DNA of 64,000 nt from Pseudomonas fluorescens. Its GTDB lineage: Bacteria > Pseudomonadota > Gammaproteobacteria > Pseudomonadales > Pseudomonadaceae. A program made the translations under genes and the position numbers. The DNA is taken from NCBI RefSeq assembly GCF_902497785.1, contig NZ_CABVHK010000002.1:310001-374000 (forward strand), in the 5' to 3' direction. Positions within the stretch are counted from its first letter, which is position 1; the number at the start of each line of letters is the position of its first letter. Below are positions 18,296 to 28,573 of this stretch, piece by piece. The notes under the pieces are model-generated. The model was not told the DNA's origin. It worked only from the letters and a program-made list of their open reading frames with translations, and did no database searches.

Positions 18296-21200
18296 ATGGC
18301 TTTTACCGACCCGTTCATCCGCCGCCCGGTGCTCGCCACCGTGGTCAGCCTGTTGATTGTGCTGCTGGGTTTCCAGGCCTGGAGCAAGCTGCCGCTGCGC
18401 CAGTATCCGCAAATGGAAAACGCCCTGATCACGGTCACCACCGCCTACCCCGGGGCCAACGCCGAAACGATCCAGGGCTACATCACGCAACCGATGCAAC
18501 AGAGCCTGGCCAGCGCCGAGGGCATCGACTACATGACGTCGGTCAGTCGCCAGAACTTCTCGGTGATCTCGATCTACGCGCGCATCGGTTCCAACAGCGA
18601 CCGGTTGTTCACCGAGCTGCTGGCCAAGGCCAACGAGGTGAAAAACCAGCTGCCCCAGGATGCCGAAGACCCGGTGCTAAGCAAGGAAGCCGCCGACGCC
18701 TCGGCGCTGATGTACATCAGTTTCTTCAGCAAGGAGCTGAGCAACCCGCAGATCACCGACTACCTGTCGCGGGTCATCCAGCCCAAGCTCGCGACCCTGC
18801 CGGGCATGGCCGAAGCCGAAATTCTCGGCAATCAGGTGTTCGCCATGCGCCTGTGGCTGGACCCGGTCAAGCTCGCCGGGTTCGGCCTGAGCGCCAGCGA
18901 CGTGACCAACGCGGTGCGCCAGTACAACTTCCTCTCCGCTGCCGGCGAAGTGAAAGGCGAGTACGTGGTCACCAGCATCAACGCCAACACCGAACTGAAA
19001 TCCGCTGAAGCGTTTGCGGCCATTCCGCTCAAGGTCGATGGCGACAGTCGCGTGCTGCTCAGCGATGTCGCGCGGGTGGAAATGGGCGCGGAAAACTACG
19101 ACAGCATCAGCTCGTTCGGTGGCACGCCATCGGTGTACATCGGCATCAAGGCTACGCCGGGCGCCAACCCGCTGGACGTGATCAAGGAAGTGCGCAAGAT
19201 CATGCCGGACCTTGAGGCCCAGCTCCCGCCGAACCTCAAGGGTGAAATCGCCTACGACGCCACGCTGTTCATCCAGGCCTCGATCGACGAAGTGGTGAAA
19301 ACCCTGTTCGAAGCGGTGCTCATCGTGATCATAGTGGTGTTTCTGTTCCTCGGCGCCCTGCGTTCAGTGATCATCCCGGTGGTGACCATTCCACTGTCGA
19401 TGATCGGCGTGATGTTCTTCATGCAGATGATGGGCTACTCGATCAATCTGCTGACCCTGCTCGCGATGGTATTGGCCATCGGCCTGGTGGTGGACGATGC
19501 CATCGTGGTGGTGGAAAACATTCACCGGCACATCGAGGAAGGCAAGACGCCGCTGGATGCGGCCATCGAAGGTGCCCGGGAAATCGCCATGCCGGTGGTG
19601 TCGATGACCATCACCCTGGCAGCGGTCTATGCGCCGATCGGCTTCCTCACCGGCCTCACCGGGGCGCTGTTCAAGGAATTCGCCCTGACCCTGGCCGGAG
19701 CGGTGGTGATCTCCGGCATCGTTGCCCTGACGTTGTCGCCGATGATGTGCGCCTTTCTGCTGCGTCACGACGAAAATCCCAGCGGTCTGGCGCATCGCCT
19801 CGACCTGATATTCGAAGGCCTCAAGCGCCGTTATCAACGGATGTTGCACGGCACGCTCAACACCCGGCCGGTGGTGCTGGTGTTCGCGGCGATCGTGCTG
19901 TGCCTGATCCCGGTGCTGCTCACCTTCACCAAATCGGAACTGGCGCCGGACGAGGATCAGGGCATCATTTTCATGCTGGCCAATGCCCCGCAACCGACCA
20001 ACCTCAATTATCTGAACACCTACACCGACGAATTCATTTCGATTTTCAAAGAGTTTCCCGAGTACTACTCGTCGTTCCAGATCAATGGATTCAACGGCGT
20101 GCAGTCGGGGATCGGCGGTTTCCTGCTGAAACCGTGGAACGAGCGCGACCGTACGCAAATGGCAATCCTGCCCAAGGTCCAGAGCAAACTGGAAAGCATT
20201 CCCGGCCTGCAGATTTTCGGCTTCAACCTGCCCTCTTTGCCCGGCACCGGTGAAGGGTTGCCGTTTCAATTCGTGGTCAATACCGCCAACGACTACGAGT
20301 CGCTGCTGCAAGTGATGGACCGGGTGAAAAAGCGTGCGATGGAGTCCGGCAAATTCGCCTTCGTCGACGTTGACCTGGCGTTCGACAAGCCCGAAGTCGT
20401 GGTCGATATCGATCGGGCCAAGGCGGCGCAGATGGGTGTGTCGATGCAGGATCTGGGCGGCACACTGGCGACATTGCTGGGTGAAGCGGAAATCAACCGT
20501 TTCACTATTGAAGGGCGCAGCTACAAGGTCATCGCGCAGGTCGAACGGCCGTTCCGCGACAACCCCGACTGGCTGAACAACTATTACGTGAAGAACACCA
20601 AGGGCGAGCTGCTGGCACTGTCGACCTTGATCACCGTGACCGACCGGGCGCGTCCACGCCAGTTGAACCAGTTCCAGCAGCTCAACTCGGCGATCCTGTC
20701 CGGGGTTCCGCTGGTCAGCATGGGTGAAGCCCTCGACGCCGTACGCCAGATCGCCCGGGAAGAAGCGCCGGCCGGTTATGCCATCGACTATGCCGGCGCT
20801 TCGCGGCAATACATTCAGGAAGGCAGCGCGCTATGGGTGACGTTTGCCCTGGCTCTGGCGATCATTTTCCTGGTGCTGGCAGCGCAGTTCGAAAGCTTCC
20901 GCGACCCGCTGGTGATTCTGGTGACGGTGCCGCTGTCGATCTGCGGCGCGTTGATTCCGCTGTTCCTCGGCTGGTCGAGCATGAACATTTACACCCAGGT
21001 GGGATTGGTGACGCTGATCGGCCTGATCAGTAAACACGGGATCCTGATCGTCGAGTTCGCCAACCAGCTGCGCAAGGAAAAAGGCCTGACAGCGCGCGAG
21101 GCCGTAGAGGAAGCGGCGGCCATTCGCCTGCGCCCGGTACTGATGACCACTGCCGCAATGGTGTTCGGCATGGTGCCGCTGATCATCGCCACGGGTGCCG

Positions 21201-21334
21201 GCGCCGTCAGCCGATTCGACATCGGCACGGTGATCGCCACGGGGATGTCGATCGGGACGTTGTTTACGTTGTTTGTATTGCCGTGCGTGTACACGCTACT
21301 GGCTAAACCCGACAAACCTCAAGAACACGCATAA
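18296..21334 (+). CDS. mexW: RND multidrug efflux permease, MexW-like
   Basis: This 1012-residue inner-membrane proton antiporter exports drugs as a trimer. It has the HAE1 layout: TM1 near residue 12-30, a large periplasmic loop, TM2-6 at about 335-500, a second loop, and TM8-12. The proton-relay acidic pair in TM4 is visible in AIGLVVDDAIVVVENIHRH. The start ATG has AAGGA upstream. No outer-membrane channel gene follows, so it presumably uses an OprM-like channel encoded elsewhere. Substrates are not readable from sequence. Confidence 0.95.
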   Translation: MAFTDPFIRRPVLATVVSLLIVLLGFQAWSKLPLRQYPQMENALITVTTAYPGANAETIQGYITQPMQQSLASAEGIDYMTSVSRQNFSVISIYARIGSNSDRLFTELLAKANEVKNQLPQDAEDPVLSKEAADASALMYISFFSKELSNPQITDYLSRVIQPKLATLPGMAEAEILGNQVFAMRLWLDPVKLAGFGLSASDVTNAVRQYNFLSAAGEVKGEYVVTSINANTELKSAEAFAAIPLKVDGDSRVLLSDVARVEMGAENYDSISSFGGTPSVYIGIKATPGANPLDVIKEVRKIMPDLEAQLPPNLKGEIAYDATLFIQASIDEVVKTLFEAVLIVIIVVFLFLGALRSVIIPVVTIPLSMIGVMFFMQMMGYSINLLTLLAMVLAIGLVVDDAIVVVENIHRHIEEGKTPLDAAIEGAREIAMPVVSMTITLAAVYAPIGFLTGLTGALFKEFALTLAGAVVISGIVALTLSPMMCAFLLRHDENPSGLAHRLDLIFEGLKRRYQRMLHGTLNTRPVVLVFAAIVLCLIPVLLTFTKSELAPDEDQGIIFMLANAPQPTNLNYLNTYTDEFISIFKEFPEYYSSFQINGFNGVQSGIGGFLLKPWNERDRTQMAILPKVQSKLESIPGLQIFGFNLPSLPGTGEGLPFQFVVNTANDYESLLQVMDRVKKRAMESGKFAFVDVDLAFDKPEVVVDIDRAKAAQMGVSMQDLGGTLATLLGEAEINRFTIEGRSYKVIAQVERPFRDNPDWLNNYYVKNTKGELLALSTLITVTDRARPRQLNQFQQLNSAILSGVPLVSMGEALDAVRQIAREEAPAGYAIDYAGASRQYIQEGSALWVTFALALAIIFLVLAAQFESFRDPLVILVTVPLSICGALIPLFLGWSSMNIYTQVGLVTLIGLISKHGILIVEFANQLRKEKGLTAREAVEEAAAIRLRPVLMTTAAMVFGMVPLIIATGAGAVSRFDIGTVIATGMSIGTLFTLFVLPCVYTLLAKPDKPQEHA

Positions 21335-21379
21335 TCCCCCCTGTGGGACAGCTCAAGACTTCAAATTTTGCGCGAAAAA

Positions 21380-21404
21380 AAGCCTCGCATTTGCGAGGCC
21401 TTTT
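21380..21404 (+). terminator. Terminator between mexW and the converging inaA operon
   Basis: Stem AAGCCTCGC / GCGAGGC(C)TT with T-runs on the plus strand and A-runs on the left, so it can serve both directions. Confidence 0.88.
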
Positions 21405-21422
21405 ATTTGGGCTTCAATCGGG

Positions 21423-21650
21423 TCAACTCTGCGGCCTCAGTCCTTGAGAAAGTCCGAACATGAACAGCAACAAATCATGATCGGGTTGGGTTGCAACGGA
21501 TGCCTTTGCAACCCGCGGCATCGGACAACGCGCGTCCCCGTTTAGAGCACTGAGGACTTGCGTGCGGGGCTGCTCCCAAGCCGCCACCGCCATTGAAGCA
21601 ACTGCCAAGGCTCCTATTAAAAACAAACCTCGTGCAATTTCGAGTTTCAT
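21423..21650 (-). CDS. Small exported hypothetical protein at the end of the methyltransferase-inaA operon
   Basis: This 75-residue reading frame starts two bases after the inaA stop, with AAGGG about ten bases upstream. Its first 24 residues (MKLEIARGLFLIGALAVASM...AVAA) form a plausible signal peptide, followed by a short polar mature part with one Cys. No domain is recognisable. I recall a short third gene in the P. putida PP0903-PP0905 operon controlled by ColR, which would match its position. It stops just before the mexW terminator. Confidence 0.55.
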   Translation of the reverse strand: MKLEIARGLFLIGALAVASMAVAAWEQPRTQVLSALNGDARCPMPRVAKASVATQPDHDLLLFMFGLSQGLRPQS

Positions 21651-21652
21651 TA

Positions 21653-22366
21653 CTATAAACCCTTGATAGCGCTGCCAAACGCTGTCTCATAAAGGTAGAC
21701 GAGTTTCTTCCAGTCCGCCGTGCTGAACGACGAATGGCGGCGCAGCTGCTTCAAGTCATGGGAGGCAGCGCTGTAGGCAGTTAAACGCTGGCGGCATTTC
21801 TCCAGGTCGATCAACGCCACCTCGACGGTGGCAGCCTCGCCTTCACCTGTCACCCGTACGAATACGTGCTTGATGTAGATGCAACTGTGCTGCCAGCGGC
21901 CCTTGTGCATGCGGGCCAAATTGTCCGCCAGATCCTTCAGCACGCGATCGTGTACCGCTTCACCATGCCGCTCGCGTCCGCCACCGGCGTACCAGTGCTG
22001 GATTTCCACGAAACCGTCCAGTGACTTGGTCACCAGCAACGCGCGCCATTTGTGAACCGGATCGCGCTGTGCGCCGCAGAAAACGATTTCCGGAACACGC
22101 ACGCCAATGCGCCGCAACCCGATCAGTGCATCCTGTTCGCGCAACACCGTCGGCCGACCAAACGGGTGCAGCCAACTGCGATAGATATGCCCGGTCTGGC
22201 GCTTGGTGTAGAGCAGTTGCCCATCGGCAGCCGTGACGCGCTGCACGCCACTTTCACCACCCCGACGGACATTGGGTTCTTCAACCCATTCACCGCGCTG
22301 ATTCCAGAAATAGTCGAAGCGATCCTGGGACGCGACGTCCGTTTCTGCTGCACATTGCACTGCCAT
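21653..22366 (-). CDS. inaA: InaA-like lipopolysaccharide kinase (Kdo/WaaP family)
   Basis: This 237-residue kinase-fold protein is expected to phosphorylate LPS core or a similar envelope sugar at the cytoplasmic side. Visible elements are VTKSLDGFVEIQHWY, the catalytic-loop region MHKGRWQHSCIYIKHVFV and the metal-site VALIDLEKCR. I choose ATG 22366, four bases after the methyltransferase stop with AAGAGG upstream; a much longer open frame overlaps that gene and is rejected. Cotranscription with the methyltransferase is near certain. It corresponds to P. aeruginosa PA4378 by order. Confidence 0.88.
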   Translation of the reverse strand: MAVQCAAETDVASQDRFDYFWNQRGEWVEEPNVRRGGESGVQRVTAADGQLLYTKRQTGHIYRSWLHPFGRPTVLREQDALIGLRRIGVRVPEIVFCGAQRDPVHKWRALLVTKSLDGFVEIQHWYAGGGRERHGEAVHDRVLKDLADNLARMHKGRWQHSCIYIKHVFVRVTGEGEAATVEVALIDLEKCRQRLTAYSAASHDLKQLRRHSSFSTADWKKLVYLYETAFGSAIKGL

Positions 22367-22370
22367 CCTG

Positions 22371-23039
22371 TTACCTCTTGCGTAATACGTAAACCCGCCA
22401 CATGGCATAGAGCGGTATGAAGTCCAGTTGTTCCTGAATACGGAACCCCGCTTGCTCAAATTCCTTTTCGACCGTAGCAGCCGGTAACACAAATCGATTC
22501 TGGTAACCTTCCTGCGCACGCTTCTTCTCGGCACGCTTGCGTTTCCAGGCTTTGAAATTGCCGTCAACCCACAACGAAAGAATCACGCTGTCTCGGCTCA
22601 CGCGTTCGAATTCACGCAGAATGGCCAGTCGATGCTCGGCTTCACCAATGTGGTGCAACAAGCGCATGCAAAAAATGCTGTCGACGGCGTTATCAGGCAA
22701 GGCGATGTCGAATGCAGATGTGTGCAAGGGTTGTACCCGTTTCACCACTTGCGCAGGTTGCGCCTGCATTGCGATTTTGATCATGGACTCGGAATTGTCG
22801 CCACCGATGATCACGCGGTTGGGTTTTTCCGCCAGCAATGGCCAGAATCGCCCGGCGCCACAGGGCAGATCGAGGACCAGGCCGGGTTCGCCGACCAACG
22901 TCAATGCCTTGCGTGCCAGTTGTTTGTCACGCCAGTGGGACAGTCGGCGACCCAAACCGTCCTGATGCTTGCGCAGGTACTTCTGCGCGTGTTGATCATC
23001 GTACTTCTCGGAAAAATCGAGTTTTATCGGGCCTGCCAT
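22371..23039 (-). CDS. Class I SAM-dependent methyltransferase linked to ColRS
   Basis: This 222-residue cytoplasmic methyltransferase has a Rossmann SAM motif I, VLDLPCGAGRFWPLL (residues ~55-69), with DNSESMI as the acidic loop and FCMRLLHHIGEAEHRL as the post-motif. The substrate is unknown; location between inaA and colS suggests an LPS or lipid envelope target, which is inference. The start ATG has AGGAG nine to ten bases upstream. A ColR-box-like site lies about 70 bases upstream at 23111. Confidence 0.88.
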   Translation of the reverse strand: MAGPIKLDFSEKYDDQHAQKYLRKHQDGLGRRLSHWRDKQLARKALTLVGEPGLVLDLPCGAGRFWPLLAEKPNRVIIGGDNSESMIKIAMQAQPAQVVKRVQPLHTSAFDIALPDNAVDSIFCMRLLHHIGEAEHRLAILREFERVSRDSVILSLWVDGNFKAWKRKRAEKKRAQEGYQNRFVLPAATVEKEFEQAGFRIQEQLDFIPLYAMWRVYVLRKR

Positions 23040-23110
23040 GACTCATAACTCCTGGACGTCTGATGACATCCAGCCTAGGGAGCGCCATGTCAGCGTCAGG
23101 TCATGCAATT

Positions 23111-23126
23111 GTGAAAAAAATGTCAT
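23111..23126 (-). promoter_or_regulatory. ColR-box-like site upstream of the methyltransferase-inaA operon
   Basis: The minus strand reads ATGACATTTTTTTCAC. Against the P. putida ColR consensus as I recall it, (T/C)(T/C)NA(C/G)NN(T/C)TTTTTCAC, it differs only at the first base. It points toward the methyltransferase gene. Confidence 0.6.
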
Positions 23127-23158
23127 GTAACCCGTGAAGTATTTCAGGGTTTTACAGG

Positions 23159-23233
23159 AAAAGATCGCAGCCTTCGGCAGCTCCTACGGTTGCACGCCGT
23201 CACCGGTAGGAGCTGCCGAAGGCTGCGATCTTT
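23159..23233. repeat. REPIN-like inverted repeat (GATCGCAGCCTTCGGCAGCTCC type)
   Basis: Arms AAAGATCGCAGCCTTCGGCA and complement around about 18 bases, directly after colS. Confidence 0.85.
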
Positions 23234-23240
23234 GGACCCA

Positions 23241-24521
23241 TCAACTCTCCAGCGGATTCAACTCCACCTGAAAACGGCAGCCGTTGGGCTCCCTGTTCGT
23301 CAGGCTGACATGCCACCCCTGGTGTTCGCAGATCCGCTGCACCAGCGACAAGCCCAGTCCCAGGCCTTCGCCGCGTTTTTCATTGCCCCGCACGAACGGT
23401 TCGAACATTGCCTCGCGCTTTTCCTCGGGAATGCCCACACCACTGTCCTCGACCGTAAAACCCGTGGACGTCAGGGTCACGCGGATGAAACCTTGTTCCG
23501 TGTAATGCAACGCATTGCGCAGCAGGTTGCCCATGACCGCATGCAACAGGGTCGCGTTATAGCGCGTGTCGGCCGGGTTGCCCGGTTCAAACATCAGCGA
23601 CAACCCTTTGGCTTCGATTGGTTCACGCCATTGATTGACCAGGCCGTCTGCGACCTGGCTCAGCGACTGTTGCGCCGCCATGCTGGTGTCTTCGTGCTGG
23701 GCGCGGGCCAGCATCAGGAAGGTTTGCACCAGTTCGCGCATCTCAGTGCACGCGCGGGCGATCCGTTCGACCTGAGCCCGGCCACGCTGGTCGATCCCGG
23801 GATTTTCCAGGAGCAATTCACAGGAGCTGGCCAGCACCATCAACGGGGTGCGCAATTCGTGACTGACGTCACTGGTGAACAACCGCTCCCGGGTCAACGC
23901 CTGGCGCAGGCGCCCGAGGGTGGCGTCGAAGGCCACGGCCAGCTCGCCCACCTCATCGGCGGCGTAGTCCGGCGCCAGCGGGGGTGCCAGCCCCAGCAAT
24001 TGATCGCGGTGACGAACCTGGCGGGCCAGCCGCACCACGGGCGCCATCACTTTGCGTGCGAGGATCCAGCCGAGGAATACCGCCAGTGCCAGGCTCAGTA
24101 CAAAGCCGACCAGGACCACGGCAAACAGCACCCGCTCACGCTCCTCGAAATCACTCTGGTCCTGCAGCAACACGTAGTGCCGACCGTCAACGACTTCGAC
24201 CATCGCGTGGTAAGACAGCTGCTCGCGAAACACCTCGTGAAAGCCCGGGTCGAGGTGGCGCAAATCCTTGGGCAACTCGAAGTCGCCCGGCCCGCCGCTG
24301 AAATAGAACAGTTGGTCCGGCTCGGGACGATGGTTCCAGTCCATCACACTGTCCATCAGCAACAGGCGCTGCAAGTCGCCACCCAGGCCAGCCGAAATCA
24401 GTTTTTCTTCCACCAGGTGCACGGTCGCCACAATGCCCATGGCAAAGGCGCCCGCCACCAGTGCGCTCATCAACGCAAAGGCGATGATGATGCGTTGGGC
24501 AAGGCTCTGCTTAAACTCCAT
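23241..24521 (-). CDS. colS: Sensor histidine kinase ColS
   Basis: This 426-residue inner-membrane kinase senses envelope or metal stress. It has two TM segments (~11-34 and ~130-150), a periplasmic loop, HAMP, the H-box SDVSHELRTPLM and a HATPase domain (DSGVGIPEEKR, GEGLGLGLSLV). With the start at ATG 24521, His35, Glu38, Glu96 and His105 fall at positions I recall as metal-binding in P. putida ColS; an acidic partner is at Glu100. This start overlaps colR by 11 bases and has GAGG upstream. It phosphorylates ColR. Confidence 0.93.
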   Translation of the reverse strand: MEFKQSLAQRIIIAFALMSALVAGAFAMGIVATVHLVEEKLISAGLGGDLQRLLLMDSVMDWNHRPEPDQLFYFSGGPGDFELPKDLRHLDPGFHEVFREQLSYHAMVEVVDGRHYVLLQDQSDFEERERVLFAVVLVGFVLSLALAVFLGWILARKVMAPVVRLARQVRHRDQLLGLAPPLAPDYAADEVGELAVAFDATLGRLRQALTRERLFTSDVSHELRTPLMVLASSCELLLENPGIDQRGRAQVERIARACTEMRELVQTFLMLARAQHEDTSMAAQQSLSQVADGLVNQWREPIEAKGLSLMFEPGNPADTRYNATLLHAVMGNLLRNALHYTEQGFIRVTLTSTGFTVEDSGVGIPEEKREAMFEPFVRGNEKRGEGLGLGLSLVQRICEHQGWHVSLTNREPNGCRFQVELNPLES

Positions 24522-25194
24522 CTCGGCCCTCGGCCAAGCGATAACCGACACCGTGCACGGTTTGCAGCAATGGCTTGGCGAACGGTTTGTCGATCACCTG
24601 GCGCAATTGGTGGACGTGGCTGCGCAAGCTGTCGCTGTCCGGGCAATCGTCGCCCCACAGGGCTTCTTCGAGAATTTCACGACGCAGCACGTGAGGGCTT
24701 TTCTGCATCAGCACGGCCAACAATTTCAGGCCCACCGGGTTGAGTTTCAGCAGACGCCCTTCGCGGGTCACTTCCAGGGTATCGAGGTCGTAGCTCAGAT
24801 CGCCTACCTGCAGCGTGCGACGACCACCGCCCTGCGCCCGCCGCATGACCGCTTCGATCCGCGCGGCGAGTTCAGACAGGGCAAAGGGTTTGATCAGGTA
24901 ATCGTCAGCGCCGGACTTGAAGCCCTGCAGCCGGTCGTCCAGTTGATCGCGCGCGGTGAGCATGATCACCGGCGTGTCGCGGCGCGCGTCTTCGCGCAAG
25001 CGTTTGCACAGGGTGTAGCCGTCGATGCCGGGCAACATGATGTCGAGCACGATCAAGTCGTAGTGCTCGGTGGCCGCCAGGTGCAGACCTGACAAACCGT
25101 CCTGCGCGCAATCCACGGTGTAGCCTTTGAGTCCCAGGTAATCAGCCAGATTGGCCAGGATATCGCGGTTGTCTTCAACCAATAGAATTCGCAT
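24511..25194 (-). CDS. colR: Response regulator ColR (OmpR/PhoB type)
   Basis: This 227-residue regulator has a receiver domain (MRILLVEDN, phospho-acceptor Asp in LIVLDIMLPG, conserved Lys in LIKPF) and a C-terminal winged helix (LRSHVHQLRQVIDKPF...TVHGVGYRL). GGAGGAG lies about seven bases before ATG 25194; a GTG two codons earlier is less likely. It heads the colR-colS pair. Two sites matching its recalled consensus flank the cluster at 23111 and 25312. It is known in P. putida to protect membrane integrity and metal tolerance. Confidence 0.93.
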   Translation of the reverse strand: MRILLVEDNRDILANLADYLGLKGYTVDCAQDGLSGLHLAATEHYDLIVLDIMLPGIDGYTLCKRLREDARRDTPVIMLTARDQLDDRLQGFKSGADDYLIKPFALSELAARIEAVMRRAQGGGRRTLQVGDLSYDLDTLEVTREGRLLKLNPVGLKLLAVLMQKSPHVLRREILEEALWGDDCPDSDSLRSHVHQLRQVIDKPFAKPLLQTVHGVGYRLAEGRDGV

Positions 25195-25311
25195 GGGCAC
25201 CTCCTCCGCACACAGATACGGCCGTCTTGGCCCGCGCAGCTTAAGGCCTCGCGCGACTGAGGGCTAGAACTGTGTGCAGTTGTAAATCCGGGTGTGGAAG
25301 CGGTGACGGCG

Positions 25312-25327
25312 TTAACGACTTTTTCAC
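25312..25327 (+). promoter_or_regulatory. ColR-box-like site upstream of the PAP2 phosphatase gene
   Basis: TTAACGACTTTTTCAC matches the ColR consensus as I recall it, (T/C)(T/C)NA(C/G)NN(T/C)TTTTTCAC, at every position. It is 87 bases before the PAP2 start and oriented toward it. Confidence 0.65.
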
Positions 25328-25413
25328 TGTCGATTCACACAGAGGCGACACCACCGGGTGCAAACTCCGCGCGGCTGCGGCCTCAAGAACGTTTAACCGA
25401 CCAAGGAACTGCC

Positions 25414-26157
25414 ATGGTTTCGACCACTGCCCGCCCCGCCTCCCGCCCGCTCAACTTCTGGGTGTGCCTGGGTGTTCCCGCCATTGCGGCGATCGTTTTG
25501 GTGCTGCTCGAACTGACGTCCCTGGACATGGACCTCGCCCGGTTGTTTTACGACCCGGCGGCGGGCGACTTCATCGGGCGGCACAGTTACTTCGTTGAAG
25601 ACATCCTGCATGACCGCGCCAAGCAAGTGGTTATCGCCTTTTCGGTGCTGGCCATTCTCGGGTTGGCGGGATCGTTTTTCATCGACAGGCTCAAGCCATT
25701 CAAGCGGGAACTGGGCTGCCTGGTGCTGTCGCTGGGCCTGGCGACTTCCTTTGTCACTCCGGTCAAGGCGGTGACGGCGGTGCAGTGCCCATGGAGCCTG
25801 GAACAATTCGGCGGTCATGAAACCTACAGCGAATTGCTCAGCCCTCGCCCGGCCACTGATAAACCGGGGCGCTGCTGGCCGGGCGGACATGCCGCGACCG
25901 GATTCACCCTGTTTGCGCTGTTTTTCGTACTCCGTGACCGGCGTCCGCGACTCGCCCGTAAAGCCTTTGCCTTCGCCTTCGCGCTAGGCACGGTGTTTTC
26001 GGTGAGCCGGATGATGCAGGGCGCGCACTTTTTCTCGCACAACGTGTGGACAGCGATTTTTTGCTGGCTGATTTGCCTGGGGTCGTATTACTTCATCCTT
26101 TATCGGCCGGATGGGGAGGCTGATCGAGTCACCAAGGCAGAACCTGTCAGCGCTTGA
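25414..26157 (+). CDS. PAP2-family membrane phosphatase
   Basis: This 247-residue inner-membrane phosphatase has about six TM segments. Family motifs are KAVTAVQCPW (variant of KxxxxxxRP), CWPGGHAATGF (PSGH equivalent) and SRMMQGAHFFSHNVW, where SRx5H is kept and the usual final Asp is His. Substrates in this family are lipid phosphates such as lipid A or undecaprenyl pyrophosphate; which one is used is unknown. The start ATG 25414 has AAGGAA upstream. It is divergent from colR and behind a ColR-box, so it is probably a ColR target. Confidence 0.87.
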   Translation: MVSTTARPASRPLNFWVCLGVPAIAAIVLVLLELTSLDMDLARLFYDPAAGDFIGRHSYFVEDILHDRAKQVVIAFSVLAILGLAGSFFIDRLKPFKRELGCLVLSLGLATSFVTPVKAVTAVQCPWSLEQFGGHETYSELLSPRPATDKPGRCWPGGHAATGFTLFALFFVLRDRRPRLARKAFAFAFALGTVFSVSRMMQGAHFFSHNVWTAIFCWLICLGSYYFILYRPDGEADRVTKAEPVSA

Positions 26158-26164
26158 TCTGACG

Positions 26165-26240
26165 TCATCGCGGGCAAGCCCGCTCCCACAGGATTGATGC
26201 GATCCTGTGGGAGCGTGGCTTGGTCCGGGCGGCGATCCGA
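26165..26240. repeat. REP pair (CATCGCGGGCAAGCCCGCTCCCACAGG type), right half degenerate
   Basis: The left unit TCGCGGGCAAGCCCGCTCCC is intact. The right inverted unit CCTGTGGGAGCGTGGCTTGG has diverged. It lies between the PAP2 gene and the groEL terminator. Confidence 0.75.
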
Positions 26241-26284
26241 CGATGGCCGCGCCTCGGTCTTTTGACATACCAAAATGAAGGCAA

Positions 26285-26322
26285 TAAAAAACCCCGCCGG
26301 CTTTCGCAGGCGGGGTTTTTAT
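26285..26322 (-). terminator. Rho-independent terminator of groESL
   Basis: Stem AAAACCCCGCC / GGCGGGGTTTT with A/T runs on both sides, 19 bases after the groEL stop. Confidence 0.92.
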
Positions 26323-26340
26323 GTACGGGGTAAGGCTGGC

Positions 26341-27996
<1,656 letters not shown>

Positions 27997-28033
27997 TTAA
28001 ATACTTTGTAGTAGCGGGAAAATGAGCGGGGGA

Positions 28034-28327
28034 TCAGCCTTCGACTACAGCGAGGATTTCGCTTTCGCCGATAACCAGCAGGTCTTCGCCGTCGACTTTC
28101 ACAGTGTTGCTGCCGGAGTAAGGGCCGAAAACAACCTTGTCACCCACTTTCACGGACAGCGCACGCACTTCACCGTTTTCCAGAACTTTGCCCGGGCCTA
28201 CAGCGAGGACTTCGCCCTGGTTTGGCTTTTCAGCAGCCGAACCTGGCAGGACGATACCGCCAGCGGTTTTCTTTTCTTCTTCGCTGCGACGGACGACGAC
28301 GCGGTCATGCAGAGGACGAAGCTTCAT
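28034..28327 (-). CDS. groES: Co-chaperonin GroES
   Basis: This 97-residue protein caps the GroEL ring. It begins [20 protein letters not shown], with the mobile loop [20 protein letters not shown] and the conserved [19 protein letters not shown] lies nine bases before the ATG. It is the first gene of the groESL operon; a heat-shock-type promoter is visible upstream. Confidence 0.99.
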   Translation of the reverse strand: MKLRPLHDRVVVRRSEEEKKTAGGIVLPGSAAEKPNQGEVLAVGPGKVLENGEVRALSVKVGDKVVFGPYSGSNTVKVDGEDLLVIGESEILAVVEG

Positions 28328-28472
28328 TGTCGATCTCTCCTAATTGTGGTTTTCATCGGCCGGTGTATTCCCGGCGGGTTTAACAAAATCCGGCGGTGCC
28401 GGGTGCGGTTCGTCAAGCGAACCGCGGAAGTCTGTCTGGCACAATCGCCAGAAACCTTGCGGTGACCGTTAC

Positions 28473-28498
28473 ATAAGGGCGCATAAGCTTATTACAAG
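28473..28498 (-). promoter_or_regulatory. Candidate sigma-32 (heat shock) promoter of groESL
   Basis: On the minus strand CTTGTAA (28498-28492) and CCCTTAT (28479-28473) are spaced by 12 bases, resembling the sigma-32 boxes CTTGAAA and CCCCATNT. It is 146 bases before the groES start. Confidence 0.5.
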
Positions 28499-28528
28499 TG
28501 CGGGGATCGAAATTTTTTACGTTGATGC

Positions 28529-28562
28529 CCCGAAAAACGACACGGCACCCGAAGGTGCCGTG
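28529..28562 (-). terminator. Terminator of fxsA
   Basis: On the minus strand, stem CACGGCACC / GGTGCCGTG with a TTCG loop is followed by TCGTTTTTCG. Confidence 0.88.
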
Positions 28563-28573
28563 GGTGAAACGAT

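Noticed and set aside
19364..20809. 481-codon open frame antisense to mexW
   Set aside because: His/Gln/Asp-rich shadow of a well conserved RND permease; no ribosome site or family match.
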